Part shown: positions 1 through 6,783 of the stretch, piece by piece
Layout: each line of letters opens with the position of its first letter
How positions within the stretch are numbered: position 1 is the stretch's first letter
Assembly: GCA_904502105.1 (NCBI GenBank)
Contig: CAJGDF010000059.1
Location: 1-9,084, forward strand
Direction: 5' to 3'
Length of the DNA stretch: 9,084 bases
DNA from: an uncultured Clostridia bacterium
GTDB taxonomy: Bacteria; Bacillota; Clostridia; Oscillospirales; UBA644
Made by a program: the position numbers and the translations under genes
The notes under the pieces: model-generated
Database searches by the model: none
What the model saw: the letters and a program-made list of their open reading frames with translations, nothing else
Told to the model about the DNA's origin: nothing

Positions 1-632
1 TGAATCTGAACGGACAATTATATGTAAGAGAATTGCTTGGCAATTATGGTGAAGGCGGTTTTCGAGTTGACACTATCGAGACCATCGAACAAAAAGATAA
101 TTATCTTACAGTGTCAGCTTCCGAGCATTATGACAACGGAGACATATGGTCTGAGGACACTGTCGGATTGGGAAAATATAACGATTCCTGGAGAATTGAT
201 TATATCGAATATACGATCGGTATTAAACCCTCGTTAAGGAATGAAGAAAATGTCGAGCAAGTGTTCAGAGATTATATTTGCAATGTCATAAGAGGATATC
301 TTCTTTCGGATAATATAAATTGCGGATATAAGAAATATTCTCAGAATGCAGAATATCTTCATACTTTGGATATTGTTTTGAAAGAGTATGATCTTGACAC
401 TTGTACAGGATCAGGTTATGCGATTGTTGAGGAATACGATAAAAACGGAAACGTTGTCGGAGAACACAAAATAACCGTTGAGATCGGCGAAAATCTTTCG
501 GACACAGTTACCGATGAGATATTGTATTTCAATAATCCGGATACTTCAGACTCATATTATCCTATATATTCAGGAATTATGGCTATCGCTGTCATGCTTC
601 TTTGTTTATTTAAAAGAAACACCGCACGTTAA
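1..632 (+). CDS. Hypothetical protein with C-terminal membrane anchor (5' partial)
   Basis: The reading frame (codons from base 3) is open at the left edge, so the true start lies outside the window and about 209 residues are visible. The TTG at base 33 has no convincing ribosome binding site and is not needed as a start. The visible part is acidic and polar, rich in Tyr, Asp, Glu and Asn, and looks like an extracytoplasmic domain. It is followed near the C-terminus (about visible residues 186-203) by one hydrophobic segment (IYSGIMAIAVMLLCLF) and a short basic tail (KRNTAR). This predicts a single-pass protein with its bulk outside the cell and a positively charged tail inside. I do not recognise the family and assign no function. 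Its stop codon overlaps the AAGGAG that serves the next gene, so the two are probably cotranscribed and coupled. The codons look AT-richer than in the minus-strand ATPase genes, judged by eye. Confidence 0.75.
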   Translation, partial: NLNGQLYVRELLGNYGEGGFRVDTIETIEQKDNYLTVSASEHYDNGDIWSEDTVGLGKYNDSWRIDYIEYTIGIKPSLRNEENVEQVFRDYICNVIRGYLLSDNINCGYKKYSQNAEYLHTLDIVLKEYDLDTCTGSGYAIVEEYDKNGNVVGEHKITVEIGENLSDTVTDEILYFNNPDTSDSYYPIYSGIMAIAVMLLCLFKRNTAR

Positions 633-643
633 GGAGAAAAACA

Positions 644-1096
644 GTGTTTTCTTATAATTACATCATACTCAGACAACGCCCTGATCTGACTGACGTTGCA
701 GCAGAATGGTTTTGCAGTAAATGGAAAGTTCCCAAAGAAGCATACCTTGAATGCATGAATGCTTATCTGAAAAAAGAGACCGAGCTTGGCTGGTATCTTT
801 GCATGGACGGAGAAAAAATAGTTGGCGGGCTTGGTGTTATAGAAAACGATTTTCACAACAGAAAAGATCTTTCTCCAAATATTTGCGCTGTTTACACCGA
901 AGAATCGCACCGCAAAAAAGGAATCGCGGGAAATCTGCTAAACATGGCAGTTGAAGACCTGCGAGAAAAAGGAATATCTCCTGTTTATTTGTTAACAGAT
1001 CATACCGGATTTTATGAAAGATACGGATGGGAGTTTTTCTGTATGGCAAACGGAGACGGCGAGGATTACGAATCAAGAATGTACATCCACAGATAA
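644..1096 (+). CDS. GNAT family N-acetyltransferase
   Basis: This 150-residue cytoplasmic protein has the usual length for a single GNAT domain, a family that transfers acetyl from acetyl-CoA to an amine. The acetyl-CoA-binding motif A is seen at residues 80-100: a beta strand (ICAVYT) followed by HRKKGIAGNLL, matching the R/Q-x-x-G-x-G/A pattern, and then a helix. Motif B follows as YLLTDHTGFYERYGWEFF (115-132), where the Tyr of FYERYGW is the typical C-terminal GNAT element. The substrate cannot be read from sequence. The start is GTG at 644, chosen because AAGGAG (631-636) sits 7 nt upstream and the domain begins directly after it. It lies 11 nt after the upstream membrane-anchored gene and 14 nt before the next gene, consistent with one operon. 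Family assignment is firm; any acetylation target, protein or small molecule, is unknown. Confidence 0.9.
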   Translation: MFSYNYIILRQRPDLTDVAAEWFCSKWKVPKEAYLECMNAYLKKETELGWYLCMDGEKIVGGLGVIENDFHNRKDLSPNICAVYTEESHRKKGIAGNLLNMAVEDLREKGISPVYLLTDHTGFYERYGWEFFCMANGDGEDYESRMYIHR

Positions 1097-1110
1097 AAAG
1101 GACGTAAAAA

Positions 1111-1518
1111 ATGAAGAAAACAACAAAGCTTGCAGTATCCCTTATCGCTTCGACCGTTTTAGCAACAACGGCAAGTTTATTTATAGACGGCATACCGATA
1201 TCAGGCAAACCAAAGTCGGTAAACGTTAAACGTGTTAAAATCGAACACATAAATTACCCTAACGAAACAAAAGAATTTACAGATAAAAAGAATATTGAAT
1301 TGACATTGGCGCTTTTGGGTTATTTACGAACTTCTCCGATCAAAAGATCAACCGACGAACCTATGCTTGTAAAAATAACATACGATCTCACAGATGGTTC
1401 ACGGTTTACCGTTGAAGCGAACAGCTCCTCTGCATTGATAAACGGCAAGTATAATACAGTACACGATAAAAATACTTTTGTAAAAATGTGCACCGCTGCA
1501 TTCTTTATCAAAAAATGA
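1111..1518 (+). CDS. Small secreted protein of unknown function
   Basis: This 135-residue protein starts at ATG 1111, with AAAGGA (1097-1102) 8 nt upstream. The N-terminus is a classical signal peptide: MKKTTK, a hydrophobic core (LAVSLIASTVLATTA) and a plausible cleavage site around residue 21-22 (ATTA|S). There is no lipobox Cys, so it is predicted to be released or wall-associated rather than a lipoprotein. The mature part (about 110 residues) is basic. It contains a beta-hairpin-like stretch, VKITYDLTDGSRFTVEA, then an NGKY turn, and ends FVKMCTAAFFIKK. This pattern of YxLxDG, V-x-A, NGKY and a C-terminal FV-helix resembles small extracytoplasmic domains common in Clostridia, but I cannot name the family and suggest no activity. 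It has a single Cys near the C-terminus. It is the last gene of the plus-strand run and is followed directly by a strong hairpin terminator. Confidence 0.8.
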   Translation: MKKTTKLAVSLIASTVLATTASLFIDGIPISGKPKSVNVKRVKIEHINYPNETKEFTDKKNIELTLALLGYLRTSPIKRSTDEPMLVKITYDLTDGSRFTVEANSSSALINGKYNTVHDKNTFVKMCTAAFFIKK

Positions 1519-1531
1519 ACAATAAAACATA

Positions 1532-1559
1532 AAGGGACAGGTATATAAACCTGTCCCTT
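1532..1559. terminator. Bidirectional intrinsic terminator
   Basis: A perfect 11-bp inverted repeat (AAGGGACAGGT / ACCTGTCCCTT) with a 6-nt loop ATATAA lies between two convergent genes. It starts 14 nt after the stop of the secreted protein gene and 18 nt after the stop of the GH43 gene. On the minus strand it is followed by a T-rich tract (TTTATGTTTTATTG), a good rho-independent terminator for the long operon. On the plus strand the following bases (ACTTGTTATAC) are less T-rich, so termination there may be weaker. Confidence 0.88.
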
Positions 1560-1576
1560 ACTTGTTATACAATTAT

Positions 1577-2419
1577 TTATATGCGGTAAAGAAAGCCGTC
1601 TTTTTCCTCGATATCGACCAATACAGGACGCTCGTTAGGAGAATTATTGGGCTGGTGGCAGATAAATTTAAGTGAACCGTCAAGAGCCTTAAAGATCATA
1701 CCGTGACCGCCATCCTGTTCAAAAAGAAGCTTGTCGGATAATTTCCACGGGCCTTTAACGCCTCCTTCGGAATATGCGATAGCTTCGAGATAACCGAGCG
1801 CACCAAAGCTTGACCAGATCATAAGAAGCTTACCGTCGGAGTTTTTAAACATAAACGGACCGTCGGTAACAAAGCTGTCAGATCCCATACCCTTAACATG
1901 CGGCTGTTCGGATGCACGAAGAATAAAGAACGGTTCGCCAACAGGTTTTGAAAGATCCTCGGAAAGTTCAACGCCGCAGATCTCGCCGTCTTTGATCTGT
2001 GTCCATTCATGGCAGAAAACCATATACGGCTTTCCGTCTTCAACATAAAATGTACCGTCAAGGCTCGACCATTCAACAGGAGTTATAGAACCCTCACTGT
2101 GGAAATCGAACGGACCCATGGGAGATTCGGATTTAAGAATATATGTTCCGTTCATCGGTCTGTTAAACGTTACGAACATATAGTAATTTCCGTTGTATTT
2201 ATGAACCTCGGGAGCCCACATATGTGCTGTCCAATTATCGTCTTCGGGAACAGCAAAAACTTCATGAGCCTCGGACCAGTTTTCAAGATCGTCGCTGACA
2301 AATACGTCAACCCCGTAAATTGTGCCCCAAGCACCCTTTCCTCTTGTTCCGTAAAGATAATATTTTCCGTCTTCAACAAGAATAAACGGGTCTCTGACAT
2401 GTATATCCGCAAATTTCAT
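1577..2419 (-). CDS. Glycoside hydrolase family 43-type enzyme, cytoplasmic
   Basis: This 280-residue protein is a single five-bladed beta-propeller of the GH43 type (arabinosidase, xylosidase or arabinanase superfamily), without accessory carbohydrate-binding domains. The propeller signatures are RDPFILVEDGKYYLYGT (residues 9-25, with D10 as presumed general base), SDDLENW (42-48), MWAPEVHKYNGNYYMF (67-82), SLDGTFYVEDGKPYM (119-133, with D121 as pKa-modulating Asp) and TDGPFMFK (185-192). GGHGMIF (237-243) carries the His typical of the axial site. The usual general acid is Glu in an EGP motif; here the position is Asp186 (DGP). There is no signal peptide, so it should act inside the cell on imported oligosaccharides. 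ATG 2419 is preceded by AGAAGG at suitable spacing, and the gene lies 25 nt downstream of the broken PHP gene as the last member of the minus-strand operon. The family is clear; the exact substrate is not. Confidence 0.87.
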   Translation of the reverse strand: MKFADIHVRDPFILVEDGKYYLYGTRGKGAWGTIYGVDVFVSDDLENWSEAHEVFAVPEDDNWTAHMWAPEVHKYNGNYYMFVTFNRPMNGTYILKSESPMGPFDFHSEGSITPVEWSSLDGTFYVEDGKPYMVFCHEWTQIKDGEICGVELSEDLSKPVGEPFFILRASEQPHVKGMGSDSFVTDGPFMFKNSDGKLLMIWSSFGALGYLEAIAYSEGGVKGPWKLSDKLLFEQDGGHGMIFKALDGSLKFICHQPNNSPNERPVLVDIEEKDGFLYRI

Positions 2420-2444
2420 ATAAATTACCTTCTTCTAAACTTAA

Positions 2445-3724
2445 TTAAGCATTTTTACCTATAGACGCATAATATTCTATTCTGTCATTAAGATACGGAT
2501 AGCAAAGCTCAGTTTTTTCGGAAACAAAGCTCTTTCCGAGATCTTCGGTTGCAGCCTTTTCATGACCGATAAGAGCCCATGCGGCATCCTGAAGATTTGC
2601 AAATTCGGGATCTCTCTGAGCCATGCAGATAAAGCTCTGGCGGGGAGTGTTGATATCTTCGCCGCTGATCTGGAAGAAACCGTACTTATCGCAAAGCTCG
2701 CGGAGACGGCGAAGCTGCTCGATAGTGTTTCTGGAGGGCATATATGTAATGGCATTGAAGCCTGTTTTCTTGAGCCATTTAACAAGATCTTCAAGGAAAT
2801 CATCCTCGAATTTCTGAGCACGTTTATCACCGGTTACGCTGTTTGTTACGTCGCCGAGGTAGGGGTAAGCCATAATAGCGCCTGTTTTATTTGCAAGTTC
2901 AACGATTTTGGAAACATCGGGACATTCTTCATCGTTTGCTTCAACATAAAAACGTGTAACGTCACTCTTGAGAACGCCGAGAAGGTCATACTCGTAGCAT
3001 TTGTTTTCGGGATCGCAAAGGAAGCCTTCAATCTTTGCGGAAACGCTGTATTTAAGATCGTTTCTGAGGAAATCAACAACTGCCTGACCCTTGCCGAATT
3101 TTTCAATGATCTTATTGCTTACAGCACAAAGAAGATGACGTTCTGTAATACTGCCGCCGTCATGAAGAACGGAAAGAGGAACAACATCTTTATCAAAATC
3201 AACATTGATTCCGTAAGGATTAAGAATTCCGTTAAGGTTAGCGATCATTTTTTTATTACGTTCATTTCTTGCCGCGGTAATGGGCTTGAAATATTCTCTT
3301 ACGGTTTCAAACTGAGTGTGTGGGATACCGTGAAGAGAGCAGTAAATAACCGAAAGCTGGTCGGGGTTATTATTTTCTTACCAAGGAAGGGAGAGTCCTT
3401 TACACTTACACGGCATTCAGCACCGCAAGTGGAAGCAACGCCGAGATATTCGGTAGCTTCAACAAATTCGGCGCATCCGCCAACACTGTCGTGGTCCATA
3501 ATACCAACAGTGGAAAGACCTGCCATATATCCGAAATAAGCGGCAGCTGACGGAGAATAGGGAGAGAATGAATATGTTGTATGAATATGATTGTTTACGT
3601 CATCCTGACCTTTTTCGGGAACGATCTCACCTTTTTTTATCATTTCGCCGAGAGCCTTTGCCGCTTCAAGGCGTTCCGCACGGTCTGCGGAATTAAGTTG
3701 CTGTTCAAGCATTTTTCTGTCCAT
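2445..3724 (-). pseudogene. PHP-domain metal-dependent phosphoesterase-like protein, frameshifted
   Basis: Two adjoining frames together encode one PHP-family protein, a group of metal-dependent phosphoesterases related to TrpH and polymerase-associated PHP domains. The first part reads 3724 to about 3377 and the second about 3373 to 2445. Adding one A to the coding-strand AAAA run (plus-strand TTTT, 3373-3376) restores a 426-residue protein, with GKK running into NNNPDQLSVIYC. In that restored protein the N-terminal 40 residues are helical and charged, then come NHIHTTYSFSPYSP (H46, H48), IMDHDSVGG (D77, H78, D79) and GAECRV (E103). These are the first metal-binding motifs. Further motifs are GGSITERHLL (about 190-199), AYPYLGD (about 286-292) and SGEDIN (354-359), where the family more often has AHP and GSD-x-H. 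ATG 3724 is chosen because GGAG (3733-3736) lies 8 nt upstream. Without the repair, the product ends after 141 residues (stop at 3299), and the remaining frame has an ATG at 3248 but no good ribosome binding site. A sequencing or assembly error is as likely as a real mutation. Confidence 0.85.
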
Positions 3725-3732
3725 GATTATAT

Positions 3733-3736
3733 CTCC
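3733..3736 (-). promoter_or_regulatory. Ribosome binding site of the PHP gene, overlapping the lplA stop
   Basis: GGAG on the minus strand lies 8 nt before ATG 3724, and its first base is the last base of the lplA TAG stop. It supports 3724 over the ATG at 3748, which lies inside lplA and has no site of its own, and it suggests translational coupling. Confidence 0.8.
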
Positions 3737-4722
3737 TAAAAAAAACATTTTATGAGTTCATCGGGTTCAACACCGACAAAATATTCTTTAATATTTATTT
3801 TTTCAAACAACAAAGAAAGTGTTTCATTGCGATGTTCAACACCAATCAGATACGAAACAAATTCTTCTTTGGGTCTTACAGAGAAAAAGTCCCCGTAAAC
3901 CGCGGCTTTTTCTATCTTTCCGTCTACGATCTCAAGTTCGATATCAACAGTTCCGCACGAAAGATATGCAGATCTCGAAAAAGAATATTTCGGAGAGTTT
4001 CCGTAATTCCATTGCCATGTACGGTATTTACTGTCCGCCAATTTTTCGATTTCGGTTATTTCACTATCGGAGAGACATGAAACTTCACATTCCATATTGT
4101 CCGCAAAATATTTTGCGATCAGCTCAATAAACTCCGAAGCGGTAAGATCTGCATTTTCGGGAAGATGTTCTTTTATGTTCGTTACTCGTGAACGAACAGA
4201 CTGTATGGCTTTGGACTTTATCTTCTCAGGATTTACAGTCAGCACTTCCCCTACCCTTTCAAGATCGGATGAAAAAAGAAGCGTTCCGTGATGAAGAACT
4301 CTGCCGTCGGATATGTGCTGTGCAGTACCCGAAAACTTCATCCCGTCAATAAGAAGATCGTTTCTGCCCGAAAATTCGGCTTTAACGCCGAGAGATGAAA
4401 GAAGATCGATTATCGGTGACGCAAATCTCTTAAAATCCAGAGTATTTTCTTCGCCCTGAGATGTTATAACAGAATAATTTATATTGCCCAGATCATGAAA
4501 AACGGCTCCGCCGCCCGTTATTCTTCTGACGACGGAAACACCGTATTTCTCTACCGAGTCCTGATTGATTTCAGTTAATGTATTTTGGTTTCTGCCGATT
4601 ATCACAGCATTTTTGTTTTGCCAAAGAATTACGGTATCGTCTTTTGTTCGTGAAAAGATAAACTCTTCCGCAGCAAGATTAAAGCAGGGGTCTGTCGTTT
4701 GTAAAGTTATAAGCCTTGTCAT
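3736..4722 (-). CDS. lplA: Lipoate-protein ligase A
   Basis: This 328-residue cytosolic protein has the size of full-length LplA (large catalytic domain plus C-terminal accessory domain). LplA activates free lipoate with ATP to lipoyl-AMP and transfers it to the lysine of lipoyl domains (E2 of 2-oxoacid dehydrogenases, or glycine cleavage H protein). Motifs seen are the lipoyl-adenylate loop RRITGGGAVFHDLGNINYS (66-84), then GRNDLLIDGMKFSGTAQ (119-135) with K129 at the catalytic lysine position, then HHGTLLF (144-150) and VNPEKIKSKAIQSVRSRVTNI (163-183), which joins the C-terminal domain. All key motifs are intact. The ATG shares ATGA with the stop of atpD, and a weak AGGGTGA lies about 9 nt upstream inside atpD, so translation is probably coupled to the ATPase operon. 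The lipoylated substrate protein is not in the window. Confidence 0.95.
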   Translation of the reverse strand: MTRLITLQTTDPCFNLAAEEFIFSRTKDDTVILWQNKNAVIIGRNQNTLTEINQDSVEKYGVSVVRRITGGGAVFHDLGNINYSVITSQGEENTLDFKRFASPIIDLLSSLGVKAEFSGRNDLLIDGMKFSGTAQHISDGRVLHHGTLLFSSDLERVGEVLTVNPEKIKSKAIQSVRSRVTNIKEHLPENADLTASEFIELIAKYFADNMECEVSCLSDSEITEIEKLADSKYRTWQWNYGNSPKYSFSRSAYLSCGTVDIELEIVDGKIEKAAVYGDFFSVRPKEEFVSYLIGVEHRNETLSLLFEKINIKEYFVGVEPDELIKCFF

Positions 4723-5375
4723 ACACGTTCACCCTGTCTTGCTTCTGCAAGCATCATATCTTTTACCTTCATAAGGCGGGTAATATTTCCGCGCTCATTT
4801 TCATCAAGCTTCATAACGATACTCTTGATCGTTACCTCAAGATTCGGGATCATAACGTGTTCAAGAGCATTTACTCTTCTTCTCGTTTTTTCGATCTCCG
4901 AAGCAAGAAGCTGAACGCTTTTTTCAGTTTCAGCAAGTTCAACAAGCTGAGAAACGATGTTTGACAATGCACTTACCGCAACGTCAAGCTCTGCGGTGGT
5001 TGTTACGAAGCCGTATGCGTAAATATCAGAATCCTTACCTGTCATCGAATAATCGAATTTAGGAACATTAACACTCATGATATTTCTCGTTGAAGTTTCA
5101 AGCTCAATAGACTGTTTTGGACAAATAAGTGCTTCTTCGACAGCCTGCGGTGACATAGTTGCGGATGCAACCGAAAACGATGTCTGAACATCCTTGAGAT
5201 TTGCTTCAACGACAGCACGCAATTCTCTGTTTTTTCTGACAAGCTCAAGAAACTGTTTGACCATTTCATCACGCTTGTCTTTAAGAAGTTTATGACCTCG
5301 ACGGGCTGTTGCAAGTCGTTTTTTTAACTTGGAAAGCTCCATTCTGGTCGGATTAACTTTCATTATCGTTGCCAT
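4719..5375 (-). CDS. atpD: V-type ATP synthase subunit D
   Basis: This 218-residue protein is central-shaft subunit D of the V/A-type rotary ATPase, which passes torque from the A3B3 head to the membrane ring. The N-terminal part (MATIMKVNPTRMELSKLKKR) and the C-terminal part (about 150-205, EIEKTRRRVNALEHVMIPNL) carry the long heptad-like helices that pair as a coiled coil. VNPTRMEL and RRRVNALE are family hallmarks, and a more variable globular middle lies at about 80-135. The start at ATG 5375 is preferred over a TTG 12 nt upstream because GGAG (5382-5385) sits 6 nt before it and would be consumed by the longer start. It lies 31 nt after atpB, and its TGA stop overlaps the lplA start by 4 nt. 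Length matches the family. Confidence 0.95.
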   Translation of the reverse strand: MATIMKVNPTRMELSKLKKRLATARRGHKLLKDKRDEMVKQFLELVRKNRELRAVVEANLKDVQTSFSVASATMSPQAVEEALICPKQSIELETSTRNIMSVNVPKFDYSMTGKDSDIYAYGFVTTTAELDVAVSALSNIVSQLVELAETEKSVQLLASEIEKTRRRVNALEHVMIPNLEVTIKSIVMKLDENERGNITRLMKVKDMMLAEARQGERV

Positions 5376-5381
5376 TTCAAT

Positions 5382-5385
5382 CTCC
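5382..5385 (-). promoter_or_regulatory. Ribosome binding site deciding the atpD start
   Basis: GGAG lies 6 nt upstream of ATG 5375. The alternative TTG at 5387 lies upstream of this site and would translate through it, so the shorter start is preferred. Confidence 0.8.
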
Positions 5386-5406
5386 AATTAAGAAATAAAA
5401 GCAAGA

Positions 5407-6783
5407 TCAGTCTTTTCTCTTTGAGTATTTATCGTAAATGGGCTGTTTAATTCTCTTGAGCTCGGAACGCGGGAACATAGAGAGAAGTTCCCAACCGAGA
5501 TCAAGCGTTTCTTCAATGGTTCGGTTCGTTGTATAACCCTGATTTACGTATTTTTCTTCAAATTCATCGGCAAATTTAGCATAAATCCTGTCGATAGGAG
5601 TAAGTGCCGCTTCACCGAGGATTATCATAAGCTCTTTTGCTTCCTTACCTCTCGCATAGCACGCAAAAAGCTGATTCATTGTGTTTGCATGGTCTTCTCT
5701 TGTTTTACCGTTACCGATACCCTTATCTTTAAGACGGGAAAGGGACGGCAAAACGTCGATCGGAGGAGTTACACCCTTTTTGTAAAGTTCACGGGAAAGA
5801 ATGATCTGCCCTTCTGTAATATAACCCGTAAGGTCGGGGATAGGATGCGTTTTATCATCTTCGGGCATCGTAAGAATGGGGATCATTGTTATAGAGCCTT
5901 CACTGTCAACTCTTCGGCCTGCGCGCTCATACATTGTTGCAAGGTCAGTGTACATATAGCCGGGATATCCGCGTCTGCCGGGAACTTCTTTTCTTGCGGC
6001 AGAAACTTCACGGACAGCCTCAGCGTAGTTTGTAATGTCTGTCATAATAACAAGAACATGCATACCGAGGTCAAACGCAAGATATTCCGCAGCGGTAAGA
6101 GCAACACGGGGGGTTGAAATTCGTGAAATGGAAGAGTCGGAAGAAAGGTTTATAAAGAGAACGGTTCTGTCAATAGCACCTGTACGTTTGAAGTCGGAAA
6201 TAAAGAAATCGGCTTCTTCGAACGTTATACCCACAGCGGCAAATACAACCGCAAATTTAGAGTCGGCGCCGAGAACTTTAGCCTGACGGGCGATCTGCGC
6301 CGCAAGGTTTGCATGGGGAAGACCTGAGCCTGAGAAGATCGGGAGCTTCTGACCGCGAACGAGCGTATTAAGACCGTCAATAGCAGAAACACCTGTCTGA
6401 ATAAATTCAGAAGGATAGTTTCTTGATGCGGGATTCATCGGAACACCGTTAATATCCATCATCTTTTCGGCAATAACGGGAACGGCATTATCGATAGGTC
6501 TGCCGAGACCGTCAAAAATTCTACCGAGAATATCGGGAGATACCCCAAATTCGATACCTGTACCGAGGAAACGAACAGAGCTTTCCGCAAGGTTCATACC
6601 TGCGGAGGAATCAAAAAGCTGAACGACCGCATCTGTGCCGTTAACCTCAAGAACCTTACAGCGACGGATCTCACCTGTCTGGGTGCGGATCTCGCCGAGT
6701 TCGCCGTATGTTACACCTGATACGTTTTTAACGACCATAAGGGGTCCGGCAACTTCCTGGATCGATTTATATTCTTTAAACAT
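5407..6783 (-). CDS. atpB: V-type ATP synthase subunit B
   Basis: This 458-residue protein is the non-catalytic nucleotide-site subunit of the A3B3 head, full length for the family. The N-terminal barrel holds EVAGPLMVV (10-18). The central domain has [12 protein letters not shown] (87-98), then [18 protein letters not shown] (151-168), the degenerate P-loop typical of B subunits (no GKT). Next come [12 protein letters not shown] (180-191), a Walker-B-like stretch at [16 protein letters not shown] (241-256) and [22 protein letters not shown] (269-290). PSLSRL places R350 where the arginine finger is expected, completing the catalytic site of the neighbouring A subunit. The C-terminal helical part follows. 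The ATG lies 8 nt inside the end of atpA, with a strong GGGAGG (6793-6798) 9 nt upstream, so it is tightly coupled to atpA. No anomalies. Confidence 0.97.
   Translation of the reverse strand: MFKEYKSIQEVAGPLMVVKNVSGVTYGELGEIRTQTGEIRRCKVLEVNGTDAVVQLFDSSAGMNLAESSVRFLGTGIEFGVSPDILGRIFDGLGRPIDNAVPVIAEKMMDINGVPMNPASRNYPSEFIQTGVSAIDGLNTLVRGQKLPIFSGSGLPHANLAAQIARQAKVLGADSKFAVVFAAVGITFEEADFFISDFKRTGAIDRTVLFINLSSDSSISRISTPRVALTAAEYLAFDLGMHVLVIMTDITNYAEAVREVSAARKEVPGRRGYPGYMYTDLATMYERAGRRVDSEGSITMIPILTMPEDDKTHPIPDLTGYITEGQIILSRELYKKGVTPPIDVLPSLSRLKDKGIGNGKTREDHANTMNQLFACYARGKEAKELMIILGEAALTPIDRIYAKFADEFEEKYVNQGYTTNRTIEETLDLGWELLSMFPRSELKRIKQPIYDKYSKRKD

Noticed and set aside
151..170. Possible second gene start at 37 in another frame (66 codons, plus strand)
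   Set aside because: It overlaps the longer frame, which is open from the left edge, lacks a ribosome binding site, and its translation is low-complexity shadow.
3365..3385. Programmed -1 ribosomal frameshift in the PHP gene
   Set aside because: The site reads GGT AAG AAA ATA, which does not form a slippery X-XXY-YYZ heptamer, and no obvious stimulatory hairpin was seen. A lost base in the A run is simpler.
2562..3539. 325-codon open frame on the plus strand
   Set aside because: It lies entirely antisense to the PHP gene, has no ribosome binding site, gives a Cys/Phe/Ile-rich translation typical of an antisense shadow, and matches no family I recognise.
5689..6117. 142-codon open frame on the plus strand
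   Set aside because: It is antisense to the atpB catalytic core, with no start signal and no recognisable domain.
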